Below the pieces are notes generated by a model, which was not told the origin of the DNA, did no database searches, and saw nothing but the letters and a program-made list of their open reading frames with translations. The position numbers were made by a program, and so were the translations under genes. 64,000 nt of DNA from Sipunculus nudus. Its lineage: Eukaryota; Annelida; Sipuncula; Golfingiida; Sipunculidae. The DNA is taken from the NCBI GenBank assembly GCA_026874595.1, contig CM049307.1, positions 75,244,643 through 75,308,642 on the forward strand, written 5' to 3'. This document shows positions 11,066 to 22,426 of the stretch, one piece after another. How positions within the stretch are numbered: the first letter of the stretch is position 1; each line of letters starts with the position of its first letter.

Positions 11066-12770
11066 TCGAAAATTTCACTCCTCGTTATTAACTAAACGTT
11101 ACAACAATTACATTGCCATTCTTAAGATGTCTATTTTTTCTTTTATTACGCAGAAATCTAGTGACTATACAGTCTTCTAGAATTGATCAAAACTTGCAGA
11201 CGGTTATCTTTTACTTGGATAAAATCCTAAGTAATTTCTGAAAGTGTGATAATAATTGCTGGCTCCTCCCGACCCCAGTATTGTGAAACGAAACGCTAGC
11301 ACTTAAGGATGCAAATTGGTTTTTATAGCAGTTGGTACTTCCATAAAGTCTGTACATAATTAAATTAACATTTGCTCCCAACACCATCACAACATTACAG
11401 TATATAATGTTTATTTTCGTAAATGATATCGACATTGTAAGCGGCAGTGACGTAGGACGCTGCCTGTTGGGCCGCAAACTGTGAGATCAAGTGTCAACAA
11501 CTCTTTAATGATCATTTGTACCCGATTGTCAACAGTGCCACCTACCGAGAGACTACGAAACGCTCATTTGCGAAACCTCCATTTTTGGTATTTGTAAAAT
11601 TAGAGCAATTAGTCCCTGTACCATTGCACTAAATGCATGTTCATGTGTTTATTCTTGTGTTAACATTCATTTATATGATATTTAGCAAATTATCAGTTTA
11701 CAATAATTCCCGTTATAATAACATGATGCAATATTTTCTTTAGTCATTTATACATGCAGAATGTCTGACGGTTCTCTAACACTATCACTATTTAACACCT
11801 ATATGTAAAAATGCAAAAATAATTCAAAATATTTGATATATATACACCTTATCAGAAAATATTTCTTTTGTATGTAGATATTAGTGCCAACAGGCACAGG
11901 AATAAACTTATTTTTCCGCCACTCTTTCACCAAAAAAAAATTGGGGGACGGGAACAGTCCCTCGATGCAGCCAATTAACCTTAGAAATAGGCCGTTCAGT
12001 GACAACATGAATTTGTTTGTAAACAGCTATAAACATATGAGTTTTACATGGATTCTACAAAAAGTTATAATAACTAATCGAGGTACTTTTCATGGCTCAG
12101 GTTGTGGCGTTCAGCAGAATCTAGAGATGGAGGAAGAAACCTGAGAACCAGATAATGTAATAATATATAATAATAAATAATAATATATAATAATCTACAA
12201 TAAAATATAATATTATATATAATAATATATATACATATATATATATATAATAATATATATACATATAATATAATAATATATATACATATATATATATAAT
12301 CTACAATAAAATATAATATTATATATAATAATATATATAATATAATATAATAAAACATAATACAATATAATATAATACTGATGAATAGTGATGAATAGTG
12401 ACAACTGATGAAACATATGTATAAACCCCCTGGCAAAAATTAATTTGTTCTCACAAATTATTTTTTGTTAATTTTGTTTAGTCAAAGCATGAATAAAACA
12501 CAAAGCTAGCCCTCACAGTCGGCATCTTAAATGAGTGATTAAATACCGTTATATGTGTGGTGTAAATTCTCGTCCGCGTATAAAGTTAAATGTGTTTATT
12601 GGGCACAATGCAACATAAAGAAAATGAAAGTCAGAGGCTATCAATAATTATTAATGCATAATTTGTTAACATACATAGCAGCAATACGCAAATGTAGATG
12701 TTCATTATTATGCGAGGAATTTTAACCTATATATTTTGATATTGATAATCTATATTTAAAGCATATATGT
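11066..12770. other. AT-rich non-coding region
   Basis: No gene is seen. Positions 12150-12376 are an ATA/TATA-rich low-complexity tract with an internal duplication: 'aatctacaataaaatataat' occurs twice about 108 bp apart. Long apparent reading frames on the minus strand there are only Ile/Tyr-rich translations of this tract. Confidence 0.6.
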
Positions 12771-13680
12771 ATGCAACATTTTCACGAGGGATTTAAACAT
12801 ACATTTAAATTATGGATAGGCGTCACACAGCACGTGGATTTCTATACTCATACAGCTGGCAACGTATTAGATGTGGTAATCACTGAAGCGGGCAGTAACA
12901 TTAAAGTGACCAAATGTGTACCTGGACCTTTTATTTCCGATCATCGTGCTGTAGTGTGTAAACTTACAACTCCAAAAGATGACCTAACACCACAGATGTG
13001 TTAATATAGAAAGTTAGATGGAAACAGAGATGGAAAAGGATCTAAATGAAATCACATTGTCTGATAAAACAGTGACATTGACATATTAGTAAACAAGTTA
13101 GAAAGTGATTTCCGTGCTATTCTGGACAAACATGCCTCACTTAAAGCTAAAAAACAGAAAAAACAGTATCCATGGTATAATGAGGACATTAAAGAACAAA
13201 AAAGAAAACTAAGACGCAGAGAGAGGCTGTGGAAAAAATACAGAACAGATCCGACACTGAAAGCTCTAAAAGTAGAACGGGCTAAATATAACAACATGCT
13301 TTAATTATCAAAAATAAATACACTAAGTAAAAAAGATACAAGAATGCGGAGATAACACAAAGAAACTGTACAAGCTTGTCACTGAGATTACAGGTGTTAA
13401 TAAAGCAATCCTCTGCCAGAGGGGCTATGTGATAAGGATCTATAGCCAACCAATTAGCCGAATTTTCCTGAGTAAAATAAACAAAATAAGATCAAGTCTG
13501 GACAAATTTCCACGATAACAGCTTCAAGAAAAGATGTAAAATCTTTAAATAACTTCTATTTTAACTTTTAAGTGTCATTGTTAATTTAGTAAAAATGTGG
13601 TTCAATTTTTAATTATGATGTTTTAGTTGTAAAGCGCATTTGAAACATACGTGTAAAAATTGCGCTATATGAAATAAATA
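12771..13680 (+). mobile_element. Broken non-LTR retrotransposon remnant (CR1/L2-like)
   Basis: Frame-broken coding matches the end of an APE-type endonuclease, with the SDHRAVV motif near 12938-12958. The linker typical of these elements follows (YPWYNEDIKEQKRK near 13168-13210). The reverse-transcriptase region is missing. After about 13500 comes a 3' tail with 'gtaaagcgcattt' and 'gcgctatatgaaataaat', the kind of ending seen on CR1/L2-like LINEs. It therefore looks internally deleted and inactive. The clade is a guess. Confidence 0.7.
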
Positions 13681-13846
13681 TAGCTATAATTGTAGTTATA
13701 GTTATGTATTCCGATAGTCTATCATACACAGCGCCAGTTGGCACTGCCAAAGTTGATTTGGTTGGTGATTTGTCACACCTCTGTCAGACCGGGCTACTTT
13801 TAGCTCAAGGATCGTCTGTTTGTAACGCCTGGCGGACTGGTGGAAA

Positions 13847-13858
13847 TGCGCATGCGCG
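13847..13858. promoter_or_regulatory. NRF1-type palindromic site
   Basis: TGCGCATGCGCG matches the NRF1 consensus YGCGCAYGCGCR. It lies about 600 bp upstream of the ankyrin gene start, in the only locally GC-rich patch, which suggests a promoter or 5' exon nearby. Confidence 0.4.
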
Positions 13859-14034
13859 AGTCAGTGGCGGCAGTTTGTCACACTTTAGAGAATATGCCAT
13901 GTAACTGGTGCTGCGCGTGCTTGACAACCAGAATATTTGTTGAACTTGAGAGAAACACATTTCTGCTACGTCATATGGACATTTACAATACTCCGGGAAA
14001 CAGGATCATAAAACTGAAACATCGTACCAAACGA

Positions 14035-14400
14035 CAGAAATACCGATTTACGCATCCCTCAAAGTCAAACAGAAAAGGTACCGGTCTATTTTCTTCCTTT
14101 TATAGACTTATACTGTTGGAAATATAAACCGAGGATTCTAAACGTTCATCACTTAAACCAAACGACAGCGATGCAGAAAAACTCATCAATACAAGTCAAA
14201 GTGTACAGGTACCAGTCTATTTTCTTCTTTCTTTAGACATATTTGCTTAATATATACTGTCTGAAATACGGATCGTGGAACCAGGAACTTATTTCAATCG
14301 GACATAAAGACGGGAATGCAGATTTACTCTTCGCCAAAGGTTAATGAGTAAAGGGACCAATCTATTTTAATTCTTTAATAGACTTAAACACTGTTTAACA
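14035..14400 (+). repeat. Three diverged tandem copies in the 5' region of the ankyrin gene
   Basis: The motif 'ggtaccggtctattttcttc' near 14077 recurs near 14206 and, more diverged, near 14350, spaced about 129 and 145 bp. Each is followed by 'tagac' and A/T text. The first two carry AG/GTACC, which could act as splice donors. A 5' untranslated exon with duplicated donors is possible but not shown. Confidence 0.5.
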
Positions 14401-14449
14401 TAGACTGAGATTCTATAATATATTTATAGTGGTGAGAATTATATTACAT

Positions 14450-17116
14450 ATGCCGACGAAAATTGAAAATTTCATCAACATGGGCGCGTTGGTAGAAGAT
14501 ACCAGCGGCGGTGTGCTCCTGAAGGCCGTTTCTGCCGGTAGAGTGCGCCAGGTGCGCCTGCTTTTAGATTCAGGAGTGGATATTGAACGAGAAGACGACT
14601 GCGGACAAACCGCGCTGATTCGAGCAATCTTTGTGGAGAGGACGCGCAGCCGAGAGAAGATAATCCGGATTCTTCTGCGTCACGGCGCCCGGGTAAGTCA
14701 CGCCGATATCGTAGGACGCACAGCTGTGTCCTGGGCTTGTATGTACGGGCGGGACAGGGAGGTGACCCAGCTGCTGCAACATGCTGACGTAGACTTCGAT
14801 CCGAACAAACCAGACAGTCAAGGCAGCACTCCCCTTCTGTATGCAGTCTCTTCTGGCAGTGCTGGCGCAGTCAAGACTATGGTCGAAGTTCTGCGCAGAT
14901 ACGACTTGAGCGTTGATGTACCGAACAACGGTGGTATAACTCCGCTTACTTTGGCCACCCAGCTGGGTTATGATGTATGTGCAAGTATTTTAATACAACA
15001 AGGGAACGCCACAGCAGGGTCTGTTGCACCGGACCGCTGGGCCATAAAGACAAGGCCTGGTATTCTCCAAAACAGCAAATCTCAATTTCCTCCTATTCTC
15101 GAGCAAGCCGTGGCACAAAAGATAAAATTCAGAGAAAACAGAGCTAGCCAGCAACGAATTTACACGCCGGTCGAATCGGACGAAGATTCAAGTTACGGAT
15201 CTGAAGTTTCATACTACAGCGACCAGTCGTTCGATCATATCCACATCGGATCGCCGCGAGGTGGCGCTTTTTCTCCTCTCCTGACACGTCGGACGCCATC
15301 TTTGACTTCTAGCACTGAGGGTAATATCAGCTCCAGTGCTGACGAGGCTGACCTTGTTTCTCAGCCAGTCACGGAAATTCGGAGAAAGAAGCGAGCTGCT
15401 TTCCAACCAGCCAGAGATCTTTACCAGATTTTTCGTATCATCGAACAAGAGATGAGTCCAGCCTATCGCCAGCCCGCCGTGACGCCCTCCGTCCCGCGTT
15501 CTACGACCCCATTGAGTGAGTCACGTGGTATCGTCAGCAGCACTCCAAGAAAGAGTAAAGGTAATTACACATTTATTTATTTATTTATTTTATATAAATA
15601 AAAGTAGGATCTTCGCCTGTAGGGTGGCGCTTTCTTTTATATACATGGATATAGATTTCGGCACTTGCATGGGGTTGCACCAGGTGGCCACTAAGGATAA
15701 CTAAAATAGACAAATCTGATAGCACATTTTAGTCACCAACCCACCTATGCACTTGAGTGGGATCATAAACACTGTACAGTTTGTATCTTTAGAAAGGGCA
15801 TACCCCATAAAATCACGGGTATTTTTTTTTTCAGACACAATTCAGGTTTGAAAAGTTAATACCGTAAAGTTAGGTATGTGTAGATCATTATGTAATACAA
15901 TAATAGTCAAAGCCAAGTCGCTACAAATACATTTTCACTGCCATTGTCAGGGCGGCTGTGGGCAATGTGGGACCAAGATACACAATAACTGATATAAAAC
16001 TTCCTGTTGCAAATGTGTAGCCGTTGGTATATAAATAAGATACTTATAACTGTATGTATAAGACCAAATATGAATATGAATCAGCCATTATTGAACGCAT
16101 TCGTTAAATTAGCTCATTTTAGATAGATTTATTCAGAACTTTATACGATATGGTATACGGTTATGTTTGATCACAGGCGCTTGAATTGCTATTACTGTAG
16201 ATTTCGGCAAAGTTTATTATAACTATTATAAAAATTTTAACTATTACTTATCTGACATTTTCCTAGCGTCTAGCGCAATATATGGCCCATCTCTTTATTA
16301 TTTACTTCATATTTGAGATAGGAAGGCAAGAAGCCCCCGTTGTTAGACCCGACAGCCATGGCATAGCAACCGAGGACCCGCTTTCTGATTGGCTGATATG
16401 TCTACTACTGGAGTCTTCAGATGGTGACACCGCTGACGTAACAATTGTTCAGCCAATCATGCATGTACTTCAAATTTAGCCTGAAACCGATGTGCCATGG
16501 CTGTCGGGTCTAACAACGGGGGCTTCTTGCCTGCCTATCTCAAATATTAAGTAAATAATAAAGAGATGGACCATATATTGTGAAAAACGCAAGGAAACTG
16601 TCAGATAAGTAATAGTTATAAGTAAATGACTCAGAAAAGTAACTAATTTAACCGAAATCTACACTAATAGCAATTCAAAAGCGCCTGTGGTTTGATGTGC
16701 GTTGCGGACTTTGGTTCGCCATGCACCAGTCCCTATGTATGACGCTTGGGACCATGGCTCCCCTAGTCAAAAGTTATACAAATAAGATGCGTTTTGATCA
16801 CGTGAACTATCACTGCATGGTTAATTATTTGTCTCTTGCAGGAAAGAAAACCAGCGACCCACGACAGGTCGACCTGAGGCGCCATCTGCTGAGCAAAAGC
16901 AACAAATCAAACCTGGTGGCTCAGGACTGTCCCGTGTCATCTACGTATCTTCCCGCTGTCATTGATTCTCTATCGAGTTCCAGTGATGAGAGTCTGTGCT
17001 CCTACTCAGCACCCAGGAAACAGATTTTACCAAAGATTTCTAAGACAATTCCATTGATTCAAAATCATCGCGCTAATGCCACAGTGCCCTCACCTAAAAA
17101 TTATTCCTACAACTAG
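14450..17116 (+). CDS. Ankyrin-repeat protein, ANKRD34-like, two exons
   Basis: Coding exons are 14450-15560 (donor AAAG/GTAATT) and 16842-17116 (acceptor CTCTTGCAG). They join in phase 1 to 461 residues, with a stop at 17114. The ATG at 14450 is the first in frame; ATG 14480 (AACATGG) has a better start context. Residues from about 18 to 195 hold about five ankyrin repeats, with GQTALIRAI, GRTAVSWAC, GSTPLLYAV and GITPLTLAT at the repeat turns. The insert after repeat 2 and the overall layout recall ANKRD34A/B/C, as does the switch to a long Ser/Pro-rich disordered tail. Acidic and Ser clusters (ESDEDSSYGSE, SSSSDESLCSY) suggest phosphorylation sites. Ankyrin repeats bind proteins; the partner and role are unknown. 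The intron contains a large foldback. No poly(A) signal was identified. Confidence 0.8.
16165..16697. mobile_element. Giant foldback element in the ankyrin gene intron
   Basis: Two arms of about 235 bp pair across a short centre. A core of about 70 bp is almost perfect, including 'ttgttagacccgacagcc' on the left and 'ggctgtcgggtctaacaa' on the right. The centre still pairs through TGATTGGCTGA and TCAGCCAATCA. The outer ends read 'cacaggcgctt' and 'gcgcctgtgg'. No coding is present. This is a MITE or foldback transposon that would form a long RNA hairpin in the pre-mRNA, ending about 145 bp before the 3' splice site. Confidence 0.85.
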
Positions 17117-17593
17117 AGTTTTCTATTTTTTCTGAGACTGTTGAACAGTAAATGATAAATTTACGAAACTAACTTACGAAACCAATTTGTGATATATAAG
17201 CTATTTACATGTTAGAGATATTGATATATAGATTATGCACGGAAGTTTGTTACTTTTGCTCACATTAATTTCGTCCTGTTTTATGCAAACGTCTATGCAC
17301 TTTAGATCTTGTATACAATTATTGTTTTTTTAATCTGTTAGGTTGATAGATATTGCTTACATAAAAGTGTTTTTCTAAAGCTTTTAGTGACTTTACGAGT
17401 CAGATACAAATTATTTGGTATATAGGCCCATTCCGTATTCATGCAAATTTAATACTGATGGTGTTTACAATTTTCCATCCTTCCGCCAGAGGTCGTTTCT
17501 AACCACAATGCACCTCTTCCTGTTTGGGCACTGTGGGACTGCCGGGCTACTTTTCTCAGCTGTCAAACTTTACAATCAAAATTGGGTACATAA
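17117..17593. other. Presumed 3' UTR and flank of the ankyrin gene
   Basis: The stretch is AT-rich. No AATAAA signal was spotted and nothing else was recognised. Confidence 0.4.
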
Positions 17594-20500
17594 CAAGGAA
17601 ACACCTTTTGTTTACATTTCACATGCGCATGCTTACATAATATTACTTATTCCACTAAGTCCTTGCCACAAGAAAACCCATGTTTATGTAATTTGACTTG
17701 AGCAAATTCTTATTCAACGTACTTAACGGACTCAATACCCTCTTCACTATTTATACTACGCCATCTGTATATGCAGAAGCCCCGGTGCATTGTGGGCTGC
17801 ATATTTAGAAGCCTACAAACCCTAACCAGCAGAGTCGTTATCTTGAGAGTCCGATTCTGCCCAATGTGACAGTTATCCACACGGTTCTTTGATTGACTGG
17901 TCACTTACGGCAGCCAGAACAAGAGCTAATCAAATTTGGACATTACAGTCTAAACGTTAGGCGGTAGAGAGTTTTCCTTAGTCACATTTTTATTACATAT
18001 ATCATAGGGATCGAAACTTGAAGTGAGGAATTAAAGGCAAAGTTTGAGAGAGATTAGTTTAGTCATAAAAGGCATTTATTTCTTTTTAATTATCTGAGTG
18101 TACTCATGATCAAGATACATATATTAAGTTACAAAATACCTGGGAGTCTGAAATTGAGCCAGCGACGTCATTATTGTTTTTCATCGTGGATATTGATAAT
18201 TTTATCAGCAACATGAAGAGCGCAAGGAATTCAAACAAAAGTTTCAAGGTTTAGTACCGTTTATGTTACACAGTTAACACATTACGCCAGTCAGCCAGAT
18301 AATCAAATAATCCAATGATTCACACTTTAGGGATCTGTGTGAACTTCTAATTTTTTCATTTAAACAATTCGTTTTTTTAGCCGTTTCGTACCGTTCCTTC
18401 CTTTTCACAATCCGTGTATCACATGTGACGGTTTTTGCGGTGGTCTGTTAACATCTTTCATTTCGCGTGTCAAATGACAGGCCTTTCCCGGTATTTCGGC
18501 AAAACCTATCTTTTCGAGTGTCATGTATTTCGCGGTATTCTGTTATTACATCTCATTTCGAGTGACACATGACAGGCTTTTCCCGGTATTTCGGCAAAAC
18601 CTTTCTTTTCGAGTGTCACGTATTTCGCGGTATTCTGTTGTATAATCTCATTTTGAGTGTCACGTGTCAAGATTTTTACGGTGGTCTGTTAAATCTTTCA
18701 TTTCGAGTGTCATATGACAGGTTTTGCCCTGTATTTGACGTACCTATCTTTTCGAGGGTAACGTATTTCGTGGTATTCTGTAATAACATCTCATTTTGAG
18801 TGTCACGTGTCAAGATTTTTCACGATGGTCTGTTAAAATCTTTCATTTCGAGTGTCACATAACAGGTTTACCCCAGTATTTCGACATAAACGTTCTTTGT
18901 CGAGTGTCAGGTGTTTCGCGTTATTCTGTAAAAACATCTCATTTTGAGTGTCACGTGTCAAGATTTTCACGGTGGTCCGTTAACATCATTAATTTCGAGT
19001 GTCACATGCAGGCTTTTCCCGATATTTCGGCAAAACCTATCTTTTCGAGTGTCACGTATTTTGCGGTATTCTGTTGAAACATCTCATTTCGAGTGTCACG
19101 GGTCTAGCTTTGCGCGGTGATCTGTTAAAATCTTTCATTTCGAGTGTCACATGGTAGGCTTTTCCTGGTGTGTCGACATAAAATTTCTTTTTCGAGTGTG
19201 CTTTTATAACATTTCATTTTGAGTATATCATATCACGCTTTCCGCGGTGATCTGTTAAAATCTTTCATTTCGAGTGTAGCGTGTCACCGCTTTTCGCAGT
19301 GGAATTTTATTATCTGTCATTTCGAGTTTCGTGGTTTGTTGTTATAGGTTAGTGTCACGTGTCATGTATTTCTTCGTTTTATTATAGGCTACTGTTATTT
19401 AATTTCAGTTGTCGCTTATTTCTCTGTTTTCTTCAACAACCGGTCATGTTCGAGAGCAAGTTTGCAAGTATTTCATCGTACTGTTATGGTCTTTTATAAA
19501 GTATACTGATTCCTTATATGTCTATTGTGCCTTACTGCGTGATAGATTTTTTACCATCTTTTTCTGAGACAGGTTCCTGAAAAGTTTATGTTACCTCATA
19601 CTGGGAAAACGGGGATTATAAAGACGCAATGTTCAACCAACAACTAGGGCTACAGGCTTGCTATTTTGGTTTTCCCACTGCTTCGGTGGTTTAATTTGTT
19701 TCACATATTCGGTTTCACATATTACCTTTCAGTTATGAATATTTAAACGTAGCCTTTATGCGATTATACTTCGCACATTTTCTCACGATATAACACGGTA
19801 TTACAATAATCCCGGTGAACTGAGTAAATAAAGTTGAAGTCAGAAAGGCACTCTATCACATGGTCTTAACATATACTGTGGTAGGCGTTTTGTTCGCGAG
19901 GGTTTCAAGTGGGCGGTATTCGTGAAATAATAAAACCTTCATGAGTAAGGCGCCACATCTGCACAGAAATTTATTTTATAGCCTCATCTCACGTATATTG
20001 TGCTGGTAGCGTCATTGTTAGCATACATTTTATGTTAACCGAAATTCAAATTTTGATTGATAATTTAAATTATATCAATTCTTATATATATCCGACACTG
20101 TTGTATATTATGAATTTCAAGCTGCTCAATGTTTTCATAGTTCTTCGTGCAATTGTTAAGACATATAGGTATCTTAATTATAAGGTGCATATGAGGTATA
20201 ATTAATAGAATAAGGGATATGTACATTATGAAAGTTACTATACGGTAAATCTCGAAAACGAAACCCTCACGAAATGCTGAAGAAGTGAAATTCGCGAATG
20301 TTTAACGTCGCGGAGGTGAATCCAATCACATCCGTTCAGCCTTAGGCATGCTGTGCATTCTTCCATAATGAATAATATCTCTTATAGTGAACCATGGCAT
20401 TATGGAGGTAAATCTGTTATAAAAGGAAGAATTAGGAGTGATCTTGATGGTGTTTTTGTTGGCTCAATATACATTGTCTTTCGATTGGCGGACTTTTCCC

Positions 20501-20762
20501 AATACCGTTGCATGGTAAATGGCACACTGCGCACCGCCGGTTAGGGTTTGTGGGTGTCAGATGTTGGCGCCCACAATGCACCGGGGCAGAAATTCAAAAT
20601 ATACCAGCGGCACAGGTATAAATGTAGTGAAGAGGGTGATGCAGTGCGTTCAAATATGTTCGACAAGAATTTTTTCACGTGGGTGTTTTGTGGTAAAAAC
20701 TTCACGGAATACGTAATATTTTGTAATATATATGCATGTGAAATGTGAACAGGTGTTTCTTG
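17594..20762. mobile_element. Long inverted-repeat structure enclosing a satellite
   Basis: A left arm at 17594-17930 and a right arm at about 20420-20762 are diverged inverted copies. Matching landmarks are 'caaggaaacacc' with 'aggtgtttcttg', 'ccccggtgcattgtgggc' with 'gcccacaatgcaccgggg', and 'aaaccctaacc' with 'ggttagggttt'. The enclosed 2.5 kb has no transposase-like frame and holds the satellite at 18430-19330. It may be a DNA transposon with about 340-bp inverted ends, or two insertions in opposite orientation. Confidence 0.5.
18430..19330 (+). repeat. Higher-order satellite with three alternating subunits
   Basis: About 17 units start with (T)TCGAGTGTCAC or a close variant. Three subtypes alternate: one continuing 'atgacaggcttttcc', one 'gtatttcgcggtattctg', and one 'gtgtcaagattttcacgg'. 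Subtype 1 starts at about 18556, 18700, 18848, 18993 and 19139, giving a higher-order period of 144-148 bp from monomers of about 43-53 bp. Units degrade toward 19200-19330. Confidence 0.8.
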
Positions 20763-21720
20763 AAATTTAACATATTTTGTTTTTTAAAGTTTTACAGTTG
20801 AGACAATTAGTCCCGGCCGTCCAACACTGCCTTACTGGAACAGCTTCATTATGAGTGGAAGGGTGGGTAAATGTATGAAAATGTATGGATGGGCTATTCG
20901 GCGGCACGAAATCCCACACAACAAAGTTAAAAGTGTCTTCTCGATAACCTTGTAAGACAAAAGTGTCTCCCTATAGAAAGAAGACATTCTCATTTTAGGA
21001 AAACAAGAACTCTGTGTTTTAAAGTATTGCTGACATAGGCGGAGCGAACATTCGCCGCTGAATGAAGTATGAAGACATTGTACTCACTAAAGTCGTGAAT
21101 TATAGTTCGGTGTTACTGTACTTGTGAATTTTTTGTGTGTGTTTTCCGATTACTTATTTAAAGAGAATCACGATTATTCTAATATATTCATTGATTCTTT
21201 TCAGTCTTTTAAATTCAGAACTTGCAATTGGCACTTCATGTACATATCATGTACTAGTATCACATATGTTGATTAAAAGATGTCCAGTTGAATATCTGTG
21301 TGTGTTCAATATAACTTTTAAAACATATCCTTCCCTCAGTATTAAAACGTTTCCTTTCTTCAGTAAAACAATAACATGAATTTCAATATAAGTGTATCAA
21401 TAAATAATTATTTAATTAATATATATTATATCATAATATATTATTTTGATTTTTTTGTGTTCTTTTGGTAGAGGACATGTTAGTGTAATGTTAAATATAA
21501 TCATGTTATTAATATATTATGTAAACAAAATTTAACGAACAAACCTTAGCAAGTATCCTAGGAAAAATGTTTAACTGTTAATCTGCTAATTTGAAAGCCT
21601 GTTTTGTTATCTTTATGAATCAATAAAATCGCTTTGGAAACGTATTTAGATAATCTGATATTGGATTCTTGGCGCAAACATGTTGTAATCATGAGTTCGC
21701 CTGCAAGTGCGCCCGCTGAT

Positions 21721-21732
21721 AGCGCCCTCTAT
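21721..21732 (-). promoter_or_regulatory. CTCF-core-like motif (minus)
   Basis: The reverse strand reads TAGAGGGCGC, matching the YAGRKGGCRS core of the bilaterian CTCF site. It pairs in opposite orientation with a second match at 21911, about 190 bp away and both within about 520 bp of the NPRL3 start. The motif is short, so this is a weak call. Confidence 0.25.
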
Positions 21733-21910
21733 GTTAAGCATAGCGTGTAATAATATTAATTACAAGAAGCTTACAATATATTCTTTCTCACAGAATGCTA
21801 TTTTAATATATATTTGGTTATATAGAATGAACAATCAAAATAAAAATTTCATTTTATCATTAATTGTTGAGTGTCGTCTGCGTTGAATATCAGCTATTTC
21901 TGGTTTGCTA

Positions 21911-21920
21911 TAGAGGGCGC
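21911..21920 (+). promoter_or_regulatory. CTCF-core-like motif (plus)
   Basis: TAGAGGGCGC occurs on the plus strand, in divergent orientation to the match at 21721-21732. It may alternatively be the arm of a small inverted repeat. Confidence 0.25.
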
Positions 21921-22218
21921 TTTAATTTATTTCCCACACGATTCCTCTCTTACAAGATATTTAAAAACACATATGTGACGACAAGGGGTGACAAATCCTT
22001 TTTATTTTACATTTTCAGCTTAAATAATAACAAACTTTACTGCACATAGCGCCTAAAGGATTGTCAGTATCAATTATTAACGCTTTGGAATCTTTACGGT
22101 AGCTATCGTTATGCTGCCACTCATGAATATGTATGACTGGCTCAGGGCCGTCATTTAATCTGATGTGATGGTCATGGGAGTTTTCGTGTAGTACCTCGAA
22201 ATAGGAGCAGATTTGAAG

Positions 22219-22224
22219 ATGTAA
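22219..22224 (+). promoter_or_regulatory. Start-stop upstream ORF (ATGTAA) before NPRL3
   Basis: ATG directly followed by TAA lies 17 bases before the NPRL3 ATG at 22242. If it is in the mRNA, a scanning ribosome would meet a minimal start-stop element there. Its presence in the transcript is inferred from proximity only; an acceptor-like CAG at 22227-22229 or 22234-22236 could exclude it. Confidence 0.4.
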
Positions 22225-22241
22225 AACAGCAAACAGGTGAC

Positions 22242-22386
22242 ATGACAGACGAGTACGACCCACTCGGACTGATCCTCGGTTCTTCAGGGAGCAGGGGAGA
22301 CAGGCTGCTGTTCCGATATCCCTATGAACCGGACGGAATACAGGAAAACACAGGCAGACGTATGAACTCATCCCTCCCTCATTCCT

Positions 22387-22426
<40 letters not shown>

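Larger units (their letters stand above)
20763..22218. other. Intergenic region upstream of NPRL3
   Basis: No gene is seen. The region is AT-rich, with two CTCF-core-like motifs near the NPRL3 end. No TATA box was assigned. Confidence 0.5.

Noticed and set aside
12074-12436. Minus-strand frames rich in Ile and Tyr
   Set aside because: They are translations of an ATA/TAT low-complexity tract.
14570-14821. Antisense frames across the ankyrin and NPRL3 exons
   Set aside because: They are shadows of well-supported coding exons with no start context, splice signals or family resemblance.
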